Below, piece after piece: positions 55,267 through 63,815 of a stretch of DNA of 64,000 bases; position 1 is the first letter of the stretch, and every line of letters begins with the position of its first letter. A program made the translations under genes and the position numbers. A model generated the notes under the pieces. The model saw only the letters and a list, made by a program, of their open reading frames with translations, was not told the DNA's origin and did not search any database. Location: NCBI RefSeq assembly GCF_015751765.1, contig NZ_JADOTX010000001.1, positions 682,001 through 746,000 on the forward strand. Reading direction: 5' to 3'. This DNA comes from Micromonospora ureilytica. GTDB taxonomy: Bacteria; Actinomycetota; Actinomycetes; Mycobacteriales; Micromonosporaceae.

Positions 55267-55656
55267 TCACTGATAGCCGATGTGGACGAGCAGCTTGCCC
55301 TCTTTGGGGTCGGCCCCCACGTAGACAGACGCGGGGTCGAAGAGGGTCGGCGGCAGACTCAGGTCCTCGGAGAGACCCATCTGGCGTGCCAGGTCCTCCG
55401 GGGACTGCCCCGCAGCGGGCACCACGGTGATCGTTCGCCAGCATCCACCGGAGGCGCACTCCATGCTCTCGTCGGCGATCGTCGCTCCGGACGGCACCTC
55501 CGGCATCCGCGACTTCGGCGGCAACGATCCCTCGGTCTTGAACACCTGCAACCACAGGAACGACAGGACCCACAGGCACGACAGCAAGCCCAGCGTGACG
55601 GACACGGCCACGAGAACGTGCTTCGTGCGTCTCCTCAGCGGGGTCCGTGACGTCAT
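55267..55656 (-). CDS. Small secreted or membrane-anchored protein, unknown function
   Basis: 129 residues. An Arg-rich start (TSRTPLRRRTKH) and one hydrophobic segment (VLVAVSVTLGLLSCLWVLSF) anchor a ~85-residue extracytoplasmic part. That part has a Cys pair in MECASGGCWRTITVVPA, which may form a disulfide, and ends DPKEGKLLVHIGYQ. I recognise no family. ATG 55656 lies 6 bases after TATCCT, a leaderless arrangement. Confidence 0.7.
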   Translation of the reverse strand: MTSRTPLRRRTKHVLVAVSVTLGLLSCLWVLSFLWLQVFKTEGSLPPKSRMPEVPSGATIADESMECASGGCWRTITVVPAAGQSPEDLARQMGLSEDLSLPPTLFDPASVYVGADPKEGKLLVHIGYQ

Positions 55657-55709
55657 CGCGCGAGGATAGCGGGGCACCGTCGGCCAGCCGGGGCCGGAGT
55701 GGGCCCAGG

Positions 55710-56093
55710 TCAGCCGGTGAAGGGTTCGGGCCCGAGGCGGCCCCAGGCCACGAACGCGGCCACCGCGAGGTAGAGCAGATTCAGCCCGATGAACTTCGCC
55801 TCGCCGTGGCGCAGGTGGGTGATCATCGCGCCGACCATCAGCAGGACCCAGCAAATGGCGGTCACCGGCACCAGCACCGGTGCGATGTCCAGCACGGCGG
55901 GCAGGATGAGACCGACCGCGGCCAGGAGTTCGAGGACACCGAGGGTCTTGACGAAGCCGACGCTGGCGCCGTCGGTCCACCCGCCGCCGTTGGCCGCGGC
56001 CAACTTCTCCTTGGGTACGAATGTCTTGGTGATGCCGCCGGCCAGGGCGAGTGCGGCCAGCAGCCCGGCCGCGATCCACAGTGCCAGGTTCAT
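55710..56093 (-). CDS. DoxX-family membrane protein
   Basis: 127 residues, four membrane segments (LALWIAAGLLAALALAGGI first). The DoxX core GGITKTFVPKEKLAAA and GVLELLAAVGLILP is clear. Actinobacterial DoxX proteins are linked to redox or thiol stress in some species. AAAGGA lies 7 bases before ATG 56093. It is divergent from the ECF sigma factor gene, and a candidate ECF41-type promoter lies between them, so it is probably the sigma factor's target. Confidence 0.88.
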   Translation of the reverse strand: MNLALWIAAGLLAALALAGGITKTFVPKEKLAAANGGGWTDGASVGFVKTLGVLELLAAVGLILPAVLDIAPVLVPVTAICWVLLMVGAMITHLRHGEAKFIGLNLLYLAVAAFVAWGRLGPEPFTG

Positions 56094-56165
56094 GAGTCTT
56101 TCCTTTCGTGTCGGGGTCGCCCACCAGACACCGCCGGCCCGCTCGCCGTGACGCCTCGGCACACG

Positions 56166-56195
56166 TGACACGCCGCACGGGGCCGGAGCGTCACA
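56166..56195. promoter_or_regulatory. Candidate bidirectional ECF41-type promoter
   Basis: Plus strand: TGACACG (56166-56172), 16 bases, CGTC (56189-56192). Minus strand: TGTGACG (56195-56189), 16 bases, CGTG (56172-56169). To my knowledge the ECF41 consensus is TGTCACA, 16 bases, CGTC, so both readings are close. The element is a dyad and could drive both doxX and the sigma gene. Confidence 0.5.
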
Positions 56196-56256
56196 GAAGT
56201 CGGGGGAGTGGTGTCCTGTGGGCGACGCGGACGAGACCGACGAGACTGGAGAACGC

Positions 56257-57144
56257 ATGGACGCTGGGGCGGACACCGCTGTCGACGCATTCGTCACCCA
56301 CCGGAACCTGCTCTTCACCGTCGCGTACGAGATGCTCGGCTCGGCCGCCGACGCTGAGGACGTACTCCAGGAGACCTGGCTGCGGTGGGCGGACGCGGAT
56401 CTCTCGACGGTGCGGGACAAGCGTGCGTACCTGGTCCGGATCACCACCCGCCAGTCGCTCAACCGGCTGCGTGCGGTTGGCCGGCGAAGGGAGTCCTACG
56501 TCGGCTCCTGGTTACCCGAGCCGCTGTTGACCGCACCGGACGTCGCCGACGACGTCGAACTCGCCGAGAGCGTCTCGATGGCGATGCTGCTGGTGCTGGA
56601 GACGCTGGCGCCGACCGAGCGGGCGGTGTTCGTACTCCGGGAGGTCTTCGACCTTGGGTACGACGAGATCGGCGAGGCGGTCGACAAAAGTTCGGCAGCG
56701 GTCCGTCAGATCGCGCACCGTGCGCGGGCGCACGTAGCCGCGCGCCGGCCCAGGGGGACGGTCTCACCGGCGGACACCCGACGGGCCTTGGACGCGTTCC
56801 GGCTGGCGGTCGAGACCGGCGACGTGCAGGGCCTGCTCGACGTCCTCGCGCCGGATGTCGTGCTCCTCGGCGATGGCGGCGGGATCAAGCAGGCCGTGCT
56901 GCGGCCTGTCGCCGGGGCCGACAAGGTGGCCCGCCTGCTGTGCAGCACACATGCCAGGGTCGCGACCATGTCGCTGCACCCCGCCCAGGTCAACGGTCAC
57001 CCGGCGCTGGTTCTGCGGCTCGACGGCGCGGTCGACACGGTCCTCGCGCTGCGGGTCGACGACGGTCTCATCAGCGGGGTCTACGCCGTGCGAAACCCGG
57101 AGAAGTTGTCGCACATGCGGAGCGAGACGGCGCTGCGCCGCTGA
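56257..57144 (+). CDS. sigJ: ECF RNA polymerase sigma factor, SigJ/ECF41 type
   Basis: 295 residues. Sigma region 2 (FTVAYEMLGSAADAEDVLQE then TWLRW) and region 4 (LAPTERAVFVLREVFDLGYD) are followed by a SnoaL-like C-terminal domain of about 110 residues, with VLLGDGGGIKQAV. In ECF41 sigmas this fused domain, including its DGGG motif, controls activity in place of an anti-sigma protein. No anti-sigma gene is present here, which fits. ATG 56257 has GGAGA 4 bases upstream; GTG 56218 is a longer alternative. The divergent doxX gene is the likely partner. Confidence 0.92.
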   Translation: MDAGADTAVDAFVTHRNLLFTVAYEMLGSAADAEDVLQETWLRWADADLSTVRDKRAYLVRITTRQSLNRLRAVGRRRESYVGSWLPEPLLTAPDVADDVELAESVSMAMLLVLETLAPTERAVFVLREVFDLGYDEIGEAVDKSSAAVRQIAHRARAHVAARRPRGTVSPADTRRALDAFRLAVETGDVQGLLDVLAPDVVLLGDGGGIKQAVLRPVAGADKVARLLCSTHARVATMSLHPAQVNGHPALVLRLDGAVDTVLALRVDDGLISGVYAVRNPEKLSHMRSETALRR

Positions 57145-57263
57145 TCGACCGCCTGGATTCGCCCGGGTCCGCTCTCAGGGGTAGGCCCGGGTGTTCCCGG
57201 ATATGTCCGTCCCGCCCGCTGGTTCAGGCTCGATCTCGACGAACTGTTCCCAGGGGGGTCGGG

Positions 57264-58382
57264 ATGAAGCGAGTGCATCGGGCGTTGGTAGCTGTGACGA
57301 CGGCTCTGGCGGTGATCGGGGTGCCGGCCGTTGCCGGCGCCGCATCGAAGGAGGCGGATCGCGGCGCACTGCAGAAGCGGCTGGACGAGGTCGTGGCCGC
57401 CGGGGCGGTGGGTGCGTTGGCGGAGGTGCGTGACGAGCATGGCCTCTGGCGAGGCGCCAGCGGTGTCGCCGAACTGGGCGAGCCACGGCCGGTCCCGCTG
57501 GGGGGCCGATTCCGGGTGGGCAGCACCACGAAGACGTTCCTCGCCACCGTCGTCCTGCAACTCGTCGACGAGGGGTCGTTGCGGCTGGACGACACTGTCG
57601 ACCGATGGCTGCCCGGAGTCGTACCGGACGGTCACCGCATCACAGTGCGCCAGCTGCTCAACCACACCAGCGGCCTGTACGACTATCTGCGTACGCTGCC
57701 GCTGCCGCCGAAACCGGAGTTCCTGAACAACCGGTGGCGGACCTGGAGCCCGGCCGAGCTTGTTCAGCGGGCGGTGGCCAACCCGCCGGTCTTCGACCCG
57801 CCGGGTTCGGCTTTCGCCTACTCGAACACCGCCTACCTCCTGCTCGGCCAGATCGTCGAGGAGGTCACCGGCCAGTCGTACGGCGAGGAGATCAAGCGCC
57901 GAGTCATCAAACCGTTGCGGCTGTGCGACACCTCGGTGCCGGGGGCATCGTCGCGGATCGCCGGCCCGCATCCGCACGGCTACGTGCCGATACTGCAGAA
58001 CGGCGAGACGAGCCTTGTCGACTACACGAGGATGAACCCGTCGGTGATGGGCGCAGGTGGCGAGATGATCTCCACGACGGGCGACCTCAACCGGTTCTTC
58101 GCCGCACTGCTGGGTGGGCGCCTCCTGCCGGATCACCTGCTCAAGGAGATGAAGACACCGGGCGTCGAGGGCGGCAGGTACGGGCTGGGGCTGGCCTGGT
58201 GGCGGGACACCTCCTGCGGGGTCCGCGTGTACGGCAACGACGGCGACGCTCTGGCGTACCAGTCCTGGTCCTACCTGACCGAAGACCGGCGCCGCCAGGT
58301 CACGGTCGTGCTCACGCCCGACTTCGATGGCGACCCGGACGACGCTGTCGACGCGTTCCTGAACAAGGCCTTCTGCGGCTGA
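57264..58382 (+). CDS. Secreted serine hydrolase, beta-lactamase/DD-peptidase fold
   Basis: 372 residues. Signal peptide (RALVAVTTALAVIGVPAVAG, cleaved after GAA), then a beta-lactamase class C/DD-carboxypeptidase domain: catalytic Ser and Lys in VGSTTKTFLAT, the Tyr motif in YSNTAYLLLGQIVEE, and RQLLNHTSGLYDYL. The usual third motif (HTG) appears to be replaced by YGNDGDALAYQ. It probably cleaves D-Ala peptides or esters outside the cell; no resistance role is implied. ATG 57264 has GGGGGG 6 bases upstream. The two Cys near the end may form a disulfide. Confidence 0.88.
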   Translation: MKRVHRALVAVTTALAVIGVPAVAGAASKEADRGALQKRLDEVVAAGAVGALAEVRDEHGLWRGASGVAELGEPRPVPLGGRFRVGSTTKTFLATVVLQLVDEGSLRLDDTVDRWLPGVVPDGHRITVRQLLNHTSGLYDYLRTLPLPPKPEFLNNRWRTWSPAELVQRAVANPPVFDPPGSAFAYSNTAYLLLGQIVEEVTGQSYGEEIKRRVIKPLRLCDTSVPGASSRIAGPHPHGYVPILQNGETSLVDYTRMNPSVMGAGGEMISTTGDLNRFFAALLGGRLLPDHLLKEMKTPGVEGGRYGLGLAWWRDTSCGVRVYGNDGDALAYQSWSYLTEDRRRQVTVVLTPDFDGDPDDAVDAFLNKAFCG

Positions 58383-58402
58383 CCAGCGCTTCGACACAGG
58401 CC

Positions 58403-59602
58403 TTAGTACGGGGGCGTGGGCGTCTCCGGCGACCGGTGGCGAGATCGCCGCGCGTCCGCTGTGGCGACGCCGAGCAGCACCACGGCGGCGACTGCGCCGG
58501 CGGTGAGCGGCTGGAGGTGCAGTGCCGCCGGGATCAGCAGGCCGAAGGCCAGCAGGCCGGCCAGCCGGGACCGGGAGACCCGACCGAAGACCTGGTATTC
58601 GAGCGCCGATCGTCCGGCGAGGAAGAGCACCGGGCCGCCGAAGATGGCGATGAGCCAGGCCGCCGGGAGGTGCCCGAGCGGCTCGGCGATGAACAGCTCG
58701 AAGCCGACGCCGGTCAGCACGATCCCCGCGATCATGACCATGTGAGCGAACGCCATGTCGGTCGCGAGTCGGGCCGGGTTACGGGAACGGTCGACGGCGG
58801 AGCTCAGCATCCCTCCCGCCACGTGGAAGTAGATCCGCCAGAGCAGGACGGTGCTCGCCAGCGCCAGGACGAACCCACCCGTCTGGTCGGTGCGGAACTC
58901 GCTGCCGCTGAAGGCGAGGCCGATGACGAAGATCGCCTCGCCGAGAGCGATGAGGAGGAACTGTTGGTACCGCTCGGCCAGGTGCTCAGCCGCGATCATC
59001 TGGACGCCGAGCCGTTGCGCGCCGAGTCGGGGGGTCGGCCAGCCGAGGAACAACCCGGCGTAGTCGGTCAGCACGGCGAGGGTCCAGAGTGCCCCTCGAA
59101 CCGTGCCGTCGTTTACCAGCCCGCCGACGACCCAGAGCGGTGCGCTCAAGCCGAACCAGAACAGGATCCGGATCGACTGTTGGGGGTCCGGCCGGCCGTG
59201 CCCGGCGACGTGGAAGAACACCACTCGACCGATCTGGAGGGTCACCAGGGTGATGGCGAAGAGGGAGGCCCGTGTGCCGAAGCCCTGTGGCACGGCGACG
59301 GCCATCGTCATGGCGCCGACCAACGTCATGATGATGACGGTCTGGACGATCGGGGCGTCCGGGTCCAGCCAACTTGTCGACCAGACCGTCACCGACCAGA
59401 CCGCCCACAGCGCCAGGAACAGCAGCAGAGCCTGGCCGAGGCCCGTGTACACCCCGCGCTGGCCGTCGGTGAAGTCGGCGATCAGCCGCGCCGAGATCCT
59501 GGTGAGGGCGAAGACGAAGACCAGGTCGAGGAAGAGTTCCAGAAAGGTGGCCCGCTGGCGGGTGGCTTCGCTGCGCAACAGTCTGTCGGGGGTGCTCCTC
59601 AT
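58403..59602 (-). CDS. ltrA: Low-temperature-requirement A (LtrA) family membrane protein
   Basis: 399 residues, about ten membrane segments. The LtrA start TFLELFLDLVFVFALTRIS is unmistakable, followed by the conserved ERYQQFLLIALGEAIFVIGL and the H in YFHVAGGML. First named for a Listeria cold-growth gene; its molecular role is not known. ATG 59602 has a weak ribosome-binding site. It is divergent from the TetR gene, which may control it. Confidence 0.9.
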   Translation of the reverse strand: MRSTPDRLLRSEATRQRATFLELFLDLVFVFALTRISARLIADFTDGQRGVYTGLGQALLLFLALWAVWSVTVWSTSWLDPDAPIVQTVIIMTLVGAMTMAVAVPQGFGTRASLFAITLVTLQIGRVVFFHVAGHGRPDPQQSIRILFWFGLSAPLWVVGGLVNDGTVRGALWTLAVLTDYAGLFLGWPTPRLGAQRLGVQMIAAEHLAERYQQFLLIALGEAIFVIGLAFSGSEFRTDQTGGFVLALASTVLLWRIYFHVAGGMLSSAVDRSRNPARLATDMAFAHMVMIAGIVLTGVGFELFIAEPLGHLPAAWLIAIFGGPVLFLAGRSALEYQVFGRVSRSRLAGLLAFGLLIPAALHLQPLTAGAVAAVVLLGVATADARRSRHRSPETPTPPY

Positions 59603-59764
59603 CGGCTCGCCGCGCGCCGGTGTCGCCGAACCACGTGCCCTCCCGTCGTGGTGATCTCCTCGCCTAACGAGCCAGGGGGTGGCTGTGGCACGTGGAGCTA
59701 AGGGGCCGGCGACCCACAACAGTCACCAATCTGTCACCCGACCGCTACGGCAGGTGTACGCCCT

Positions 59765-59770
59765 TACGCT
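59765..59770 (+). promoter_or_regulatory. Probable -10 element of the TetR gene
   Basis: TACGCT, 7 bases before GTG 59778. No Shine-Dalgarno sequence, so a leaderless transcript is likely. Confidence 0.45.
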
Positions 59771-59777
59771 CGTGGAC

Positions 59778-60356
59778 GTGCCCGGACCTGCCGAGAAGGC
59801 CACTGAACAGGACCGGCGTGACCTTATCGTCACGGTCGCGCGAGAGTTGGCCGAGACGGAGGGCTGGGCGGGTGTGACCACCCGGCGGCTCGCCGAACGG
59901 ACCGAGATCGACATGTGCGACATCTATCGGCACTTCGCCGATCTGGATGCGCTGATCGCCGCGGTCGCGGTGTGCGCCTTCGCCGATCTGGCCGCCGACC
60001 TCGCCGAGGCGCACGCGGAGACCGCCGGGAGCCCCGAGGGGGTCTGGCCGGCGGTCGCGACCGCGTACCTCGACTTCGCGTACACCAATCCGGAGGTCTA
60101 TGACGCGATGCTCGCGCTGACCCCCGACCTGGCCCTCGGCGTGGATGGTGTGCCGGCCGCGCCGCGGGCGGTCTTCGCCGAGCTGCGGGCGGCCCTGACC
60201 CCGCTGGCCGAGGGCCGGGACCCGGACACCCTCGCCGAGGTGGGTTGGAGCCTGCTGCACGGCGTGGTGATGCTCACCCGTGGCGGCCGGCTCCGACCCG
60301 AGGGGCAGGAGGACCGCGAAGCGTTGATCGCGCAACGGCTGCTGCGGTGGCCGTGA
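59778..60356 (+). CDS. TetR-family transcriptional regulator
   Basis: 192 residues from GTG 59778. N-terminal helix-turn-helix: DLIVTVARELAETEGWAGVT then TRRLAERTEIDMCDIYRHF; the C-terminal part carries a TetR_C-type ligand domain (YLDFAYTNPEVYDAMLAL). GTG 59772 is two codons earlier and equally possible. It is divergent from ltrA with about 175 bases between, so ltrA is the most obvious target. Ligand unknown. Confidence 0.88.
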   Translation: MPGPAEKATEQDRRDLIVTVARELAETEGWAGVTTRRLAERTEIDMCDIYRHFADLDALIAAVAVCAFADLAADLAEAHAETAGSPEGVWPAVATAYLDFAYTNPEVYDAMLALTPDLALGVDGVPAAPRAVFAELRAALTPLAEGRDPDTLAEVGWSLLHGVVMLTRGGRLRPEGQEDREALIAQRLLRWP

Positions 60357-60385
60357 CCAGGCCGCCGCCGACGTTTCGGCAGTGG

Positions 60386-61024
60386 TCAGTTGATGGGCTT
60401 GCGGTCGGCCGGGCCCTTGTCGGTGAACCGGAACGTGGTGTTCAGCTTCGAGTTGCCCAACTCCTTGAGGACCAGGCCGTTGCCGGGAAGGTGCTGGAGG
60501 AAGCGGGTCTCGCTGCCGATCGCGTACGTGCCGTTGCCCTTGGCGATGATGGTGAACCGCTGGATCGGGTCGTCCGGGTCGCAGACGACGCCGCCGATCG
60601 TCAGTTCGGGCTCGATGTCCAGGCCGTTCACCTGCCAGCAGGACGGGTCGTCGTTGGCGGGGTGGTCGTCCTTCGGGCCGAATGCCTTGATCACGTACCT
60701 GTCGCCGCCGATCGGTGTCGGCACGAACAGGAGGCGACCGCCGGTGTCGCCGCCCTCCTCGATCCGTCCGCCGAGTTCCAGCGCCTTCCCCGAACCCTGC
60801 ACCCGGGTGATCGTGACCTCGCGCTTGCCGGACAGCAGCGGATCGGTCGCCGCCGCCGATGAGGTGGCTGGCGCCGCTGCCGTCGGCGTGCTTGTCACGG
60901 CGCCCGACGGCGTCGGCGTGCCCGCCGCGGTGCGCGGCGCCTTGTCCGCGCCACCCTGGCACCCCACCAGCGCGCTGGCGCAGGCCAGCATCGCCACGCC
61001 GGTGACCCACTTCATGGTGAACAT
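60386..61024 (-). CDS. Lipoprotein of unknown function
   Basis: 212 residues. Lipobox ALVGC with Cys 22, then a Thr/Pro/Ala-rich linker to about residue 60. The mature domain (VTITRVQGSGKALELGGRIE, CWQVNGLDIEPELTIGGVVC, GNGTYAIGSETRFLQHL) looks like an all-beta, RICIN- or carbohydrate-binding-like fold with two Cys, but no firm family. ATG 61024 has GAGGAG 6 bases upstream; ATG 61015 is three codons later. It is divergent from the HAD phosphatase gene. Confidence 0.75.
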   Translation of the reverse strand: MFTMKWVTGVAMLACASALVGCQGGADKAPRTAAGTPTPSGAVTSTPTAAAPATSSAAATDPLLSGKREVTITRVQGSGKALELGGRIEEGGDTGGRLLFVPTPIGGDRYVIKAFGPKDDHPANDDPSCWQVNGLDIEPELTIGGVVCDPDDPIQRFTIIAKGNGTYAIGSETRFLQHLPGNGLVLKELGNSKLNTTFRFTDKGPADRKPIN

Positions 61025-61144
61025 GCCGCACTCCTCAAGAGCCGTCCCGAAGCTGTCGAGCGGAAAAATCATGGGAATCGCCGTTTGTCTGCCGCCTATC
61101 CTGTCCCTCGGCCCATCGGGCGGTGGGCGCGGGGAGGGAATGGC

Positions 61145-61855
61145 ATGACGGTCGGCGTGGCGGCGCGACGGCAGGCACAAGTGTTGATCTTCGACGCGGA
61201 CGACACGTTGTGGGAGAACAACGTCGTCTTCGAGCGGGTGATCGACGACTTCCTTAAATGGCTGGACCACCCCACCCTGGACCGGGCCGAGCTGCGGGCC
61301 GTCCTCGACGACATCGAGCGGGCCAACGCGGTGGCGCACGGATACGGCAGCAAGGTCTTCCTGCGCAGCCTGGGGGAGTGCCTGGAGCGGCTGCGCGAGC
61401 GGCCGGCCACCGACTCCGAACGCCAGGAGATCGACCGGCTGGCGCTGGCCCTCGTCGAGCACCAGGTGGAGTTGATGCCCGGGGTGGCCGACGCGCTCGA
61501 CGAGCTGGCCGGCCGGCACGAGCTGCTGCTGCTGACCAAGGGCGACCAGGAGGAGCAGCAGCGCAAGCTGGACGCCTGCGGCCTGCTGCACCACTTCGGG
61601 GCCGCGCACATCGTCGCCGAGAAGAACGTCGACACGTACCGGTGGCTCACTCGGGAGCACGGCTTCGCGCCGGCCGGCGCGTGGATGATCGGCAACTCCC
61701 CGAAGTCCGACATCGTGCCGGCGCGGGCGGCCGGGCTGAACGCGGTGTTCATCCCGAACGCGAACACGTGGGTGCTGGAGGACGACGAGCTGGACCCGAC
61801 CGACGACGGGGTGTTGCGGCTCGCCGCGTTCCGGGACCTGCTGCGGCACTTCTGA
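61145..61855 (+). CDS. HAD-superfamily phosphatase
   Basis: 236 residues, cytoplasmic. HAD motif I is LIFDADDTLWENN (with the nucleophile Asp), motif II LLLLTKGDQ (Thr in place of the usual Ser), and motif IV MIGNSPKSDIVPARAAG. The alpha-helical cap lies between I and II. The set-up suggests a small-molecule phosphatase; the substrate is not clear. GGGAGGG lies 5 bases before ATG 61145. It begins a plus-strand stretch with no obvious operon partner. Confidence 0.88.
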   Translation: MTVGVAARRQAQVLIFDADDTLWENNVVFERVIDDFLKWLDHPTLDRAELRAVLDDIERANAVAHGYGSKVFLRSLGECLERLRERPATDSERQEIDRLALALVEHQVELMPGVADALDELAGRHELLLLTKGDQEEQQRKLDACGLLHHFGAAHIVAEKNVDTYRWLTREHGFAPAGAWMIGNSPKSDIVPARAAGLNAVFIPNANTWVLEDDELDPTDDGVLRLAAFRDLLRHF

Positions 61856-62264
61856 CCGCACGGAAGCCAAACAGCGTCGGCGATCATGGTCGCGTTACGT
61901 CGACGTGCCCGATTTTCACAGTGAGATCAGTCCTGCCCCCGGCCGCCCGACGCGGCTTGTCCGGCCGGTCGGAGCCCGCCTAACCTGGTCCGGCGCTCAC
62001 GGCCCTTCGGGGTGTGTCGGGGCGCGTCGGCGTTCGGCGGGTGAGCACCGTGGAGCTGAGTGCGGAGTGGCCGGCTCACCCCGTTGCGGCGCGTGACGTC
62101 GTGCCACGCCCGCGCGGCGGGGTGCCGGAGCTGTCCGCTCCTCCGCCGGACGGCCGAGGGTCAGGGCCGGGTAGTTGCGGACCCGGTCCTGACCCGCCCC
62201 GCGAATCGTTCGACACTGCCGAGCGGGGCACACCGCGCGTCGGTTCGACTGTCAGGATGGCGGC
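61856..62264. other. Non-coding or weakly coding gap before the L,D-transpeptidase-like gene
   Basis: 409 bases. A frame opens at GTG 62041 and runs to 62268, but it has no ribosome-binding site and a low-complexity, Pro/Gly/Arg-rich translation, so it is not called. CAGGAT (62253-62258) is 6 bases before the next ATG and may be its -10 element. No strong hairpin or repeat was seen. Confidence 0.5.
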
Positions 62265-63047
62265 ATGAAGCGCAGATCTCTCCTCCTCGGCGCGGCGGCC
62301 GGTCTGGCCGCCCCGGCCGTGCTCACCCCGGCCGCGCCCGCGCTCGGCGCGAGCGGGCCGCTGCGGCCGGGCTGGGGCACGGTCCCGATGCCGCGACCGT
62401 GGCCGGGGCGGCGCCAGAACCGGGCCAGCGAGTTGACCACGCTGCCGGCGGAGACGAAGCAGGTGATCATCGTCGGCGCCAGCAGCTACACCACCACCTA
62501 CGCCACGCTGGAGGCGTACGTGCGGACCTGGAACGGCTGGCACCCCGCGTCGGCGTCGTTGCCCGCCCGGATCGGCTCGAAGGGCTTCAGCGACAACCAC
62601 GTGGAGGGGGTGCCGACCACGCCGACAGGCGTCTACTCGATCGGCCCCACCATGTACGGCATCGCCGCCAACCCGGGCGTGCGATTCCCCTACCACCGGC
62701 TGGTCAGCGGTGACTGGTGGAACGAGAACCCGTCGTCGGCGTTGTACAACACCTTCCAACACAGTGCGACCAACCCGGGTGGGGCCAGCGAGGCACTGTG
62801 GAAGGAGGTCCCCGCGTACACGCACTTCGGGGTGATCACCTACAACATGGCGCCGAACGTGCCGAAGCCGGTGCCGAACGCGGGCAGCGGAATCTTCCTG
62901 CACCAGTTCAGCACCAGCGCCGGCAACGCCACCGCTGGCTGCGTCTCCCTCGCACACGGTCACCTGGTCGACGTGCTCACCTGGCTGGACCCGGCCCTGT
63001 CACCGCGCATCGTGCTCAGCCCGTACGCCCAGCTCGGCCGATACTGA
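62265..63047 (+). CDS. Secreted L,D-transpeptidase-like (YkuD) protein
   Basis: 260 residues. Tat-type signal (KRRSLLLGAAAGLAAPAVL; cleavage near ALGA). The C-terminal domain is YkuD-like: GVPTTPTGVYSI, then GSGIFLHQFSTS and TAGCVSLAHGHLVDV, with the His and the catalytic Cys correctly ordered. Such enzymes cross-link peptidoglycan stems (3-3 links) or attach proteins to it. The usual S/T-H-G-C signature is altered to TAGC, so activity should be shown rather than assumed. ATG 62265 may be leaderless. It fits with murL/murD2 as a cell-wall gene but is far from them. Confidence 0.82.
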   Translation: MKRRSLLLGAAAGLAAPAVLTPAAPALGASGPLRPGWGTVPMPRPWPGRRQNRASELTTLPAETKQVIIVGASSYTTTYATLEAYVRTWNGWHPASASLPARIGSKGFSDNHVEGVPTTPTGVYSIGPTMYGIAANPGVRFPYHRLVSGDWWNENPSSALYNTFQHSATNPGGASEALWKEVPAYTHFGVITYNMAPNVPKPVPNAGSGIFLHQFSTSAGNATAGCVSLAHGHLVDVLTWLDPALSPRIVLSPYAQLGRY

Positions 63048-63060
63048 CAAGCGCTGCGGC

Positions 63061-63336
63061 TCAGCCGGCCTCGCGCCGGACGATCGCCACCGCCACCCGG
63101 CAGAACTCGTCCATGTCCGGGTTGAACCCGGCGGCGATGTCGGGATGCAACCCGGAGCGGGTCTCCTCCAACAGTCGCTGGCAGACCTGCTCGACAGGTT
63201 CGCCGGCGTAGTCGGCGCCGACCCGGTCGATGGCCGCCTGAAGCGCCGAGGTCAGCTGCTCCTCCAGCGGGCCGCGCAGCTTCTGCTGCACAGGGTCGAG
63301 CCCGCGGGGGTCGAGCGTGACATGTGGCTCCGACAT
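63061..63336 (-). CDS. Small conserved protein of unknown function
   Basis: 91 residues, no membrane segment or signal. It reads as a mostly helical, acidic protein (EEQLTSALQAAIDRVGADYA; VEQVCQRLLEETRSGLHPDI) with a C-terminal PDMDEFCRVAVAIVRREAG. No family recognised. AAGGGAG lies 6 bases before ATG 63336, so translation is likely. The next gene upstream on the same strand ends 47 bases before it, so the two may be cotranscribed. Confidence 0.7.
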   Translation of the reverse strand: MSEPHVTLDPRGLDPVQQKLRGPLEEQLTSALQAAIDRVGADYAGEPVEQVCQRLLEETRSGLHPDIAAGFNPDMDEFCRVAVAIVRREAG

Positions 63337-63383
63337 CGGTGCTCCCTTCGTCGGCGTCCGCGATACCCCACCGCGGACGTCGG

Positions 63384-63815
63384 TCAAACCCCGGTCGGCA
63401 CGGCGGCGACCCGCACCTGGTACGAGAACTCCTCGGCCGGTTCCTCGTGGTACGACAACCGGCGGATCTGCCGGTCGTCGTCGTAGAGGGCGACGTCCAC
63501 CAGCACGCCGAGGTGCGCGAGGCCGATGGTCGACACCCGCTTCTTGTCCTGCAACACCGCGCAGACGCCGCCGAGCAGGGTGCTGGCGTCGGACGTACGG
63601 TGCCCGGGCGGGCAGCGCAACACCAGGTCCACCTCGATCGGCCCGGGCAACGGCGTCCAGCCGGTGCGCTGGGCCGCGGCGAGGGCGGCCTGGAGCAAAG
63701 TGCGGACCCTCGTCGCCTGCCGATGCCCGGCGGCGAAGATGGACAACGCTTCGGTTTTGACCGGTGGCAGGCCGCTCACCTCGAACGTCAGGGCGAGAGC
63801 GCGGGTGTCCTGCAC
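63384..63815 (-). CDS. Small protein with possible RusA-like fold, unknown function
   Basis: 143 residues from GTG 63815, with GAGGAGG 7 bases upstream. It starts LALTFEVSGLPPVKTEALSI and ends with VLVDVALYDDDRQIRRLSYH. A beta-strand start and a DD-x-Q-I block late in the chain are typical of RusA-type Holliday-junction resolvases, as is a central DxK stretch. The strict RusA DxDN...K motif is not complete (TSDASTLLGGVCAVLQDK), so resolvase activity is doubtful; inference. It lies upstream of the small gene at 63061 in the same direction. Confidence 0.6.
   Translation of the reverse strand: MQDTRALALTFEVSGLPPVKTEALSIFAAGHRQATRVRTLLQAALAAAQRTGWTPLPGPIEVDLVLRCPPGHRTSDASTLLGGVCAVLQDKKRVSTIGLAHLGVLVDVALYDDDRQIRRLSYHEEPAEEFSYQVRVAAVPTGV

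Noticed and set aside
57264..58382. Reading the serine hydrolase as an antibiotic-resistance beta-lactamase
   Set aside because: It has the shared SxxK/YxN fold but lacks the third motif of class C enzymes; DD-peptidase or esterase roles are at least as likely.
62014..62268. Small plus-strand frame (GTG 62041) before the L,D-transpeptidase-like gene
   Set aside because: No ribosome-binding site and a Pro/Gly/Arg-rich translation; it also overlaps the next start. It is left as non-coding.
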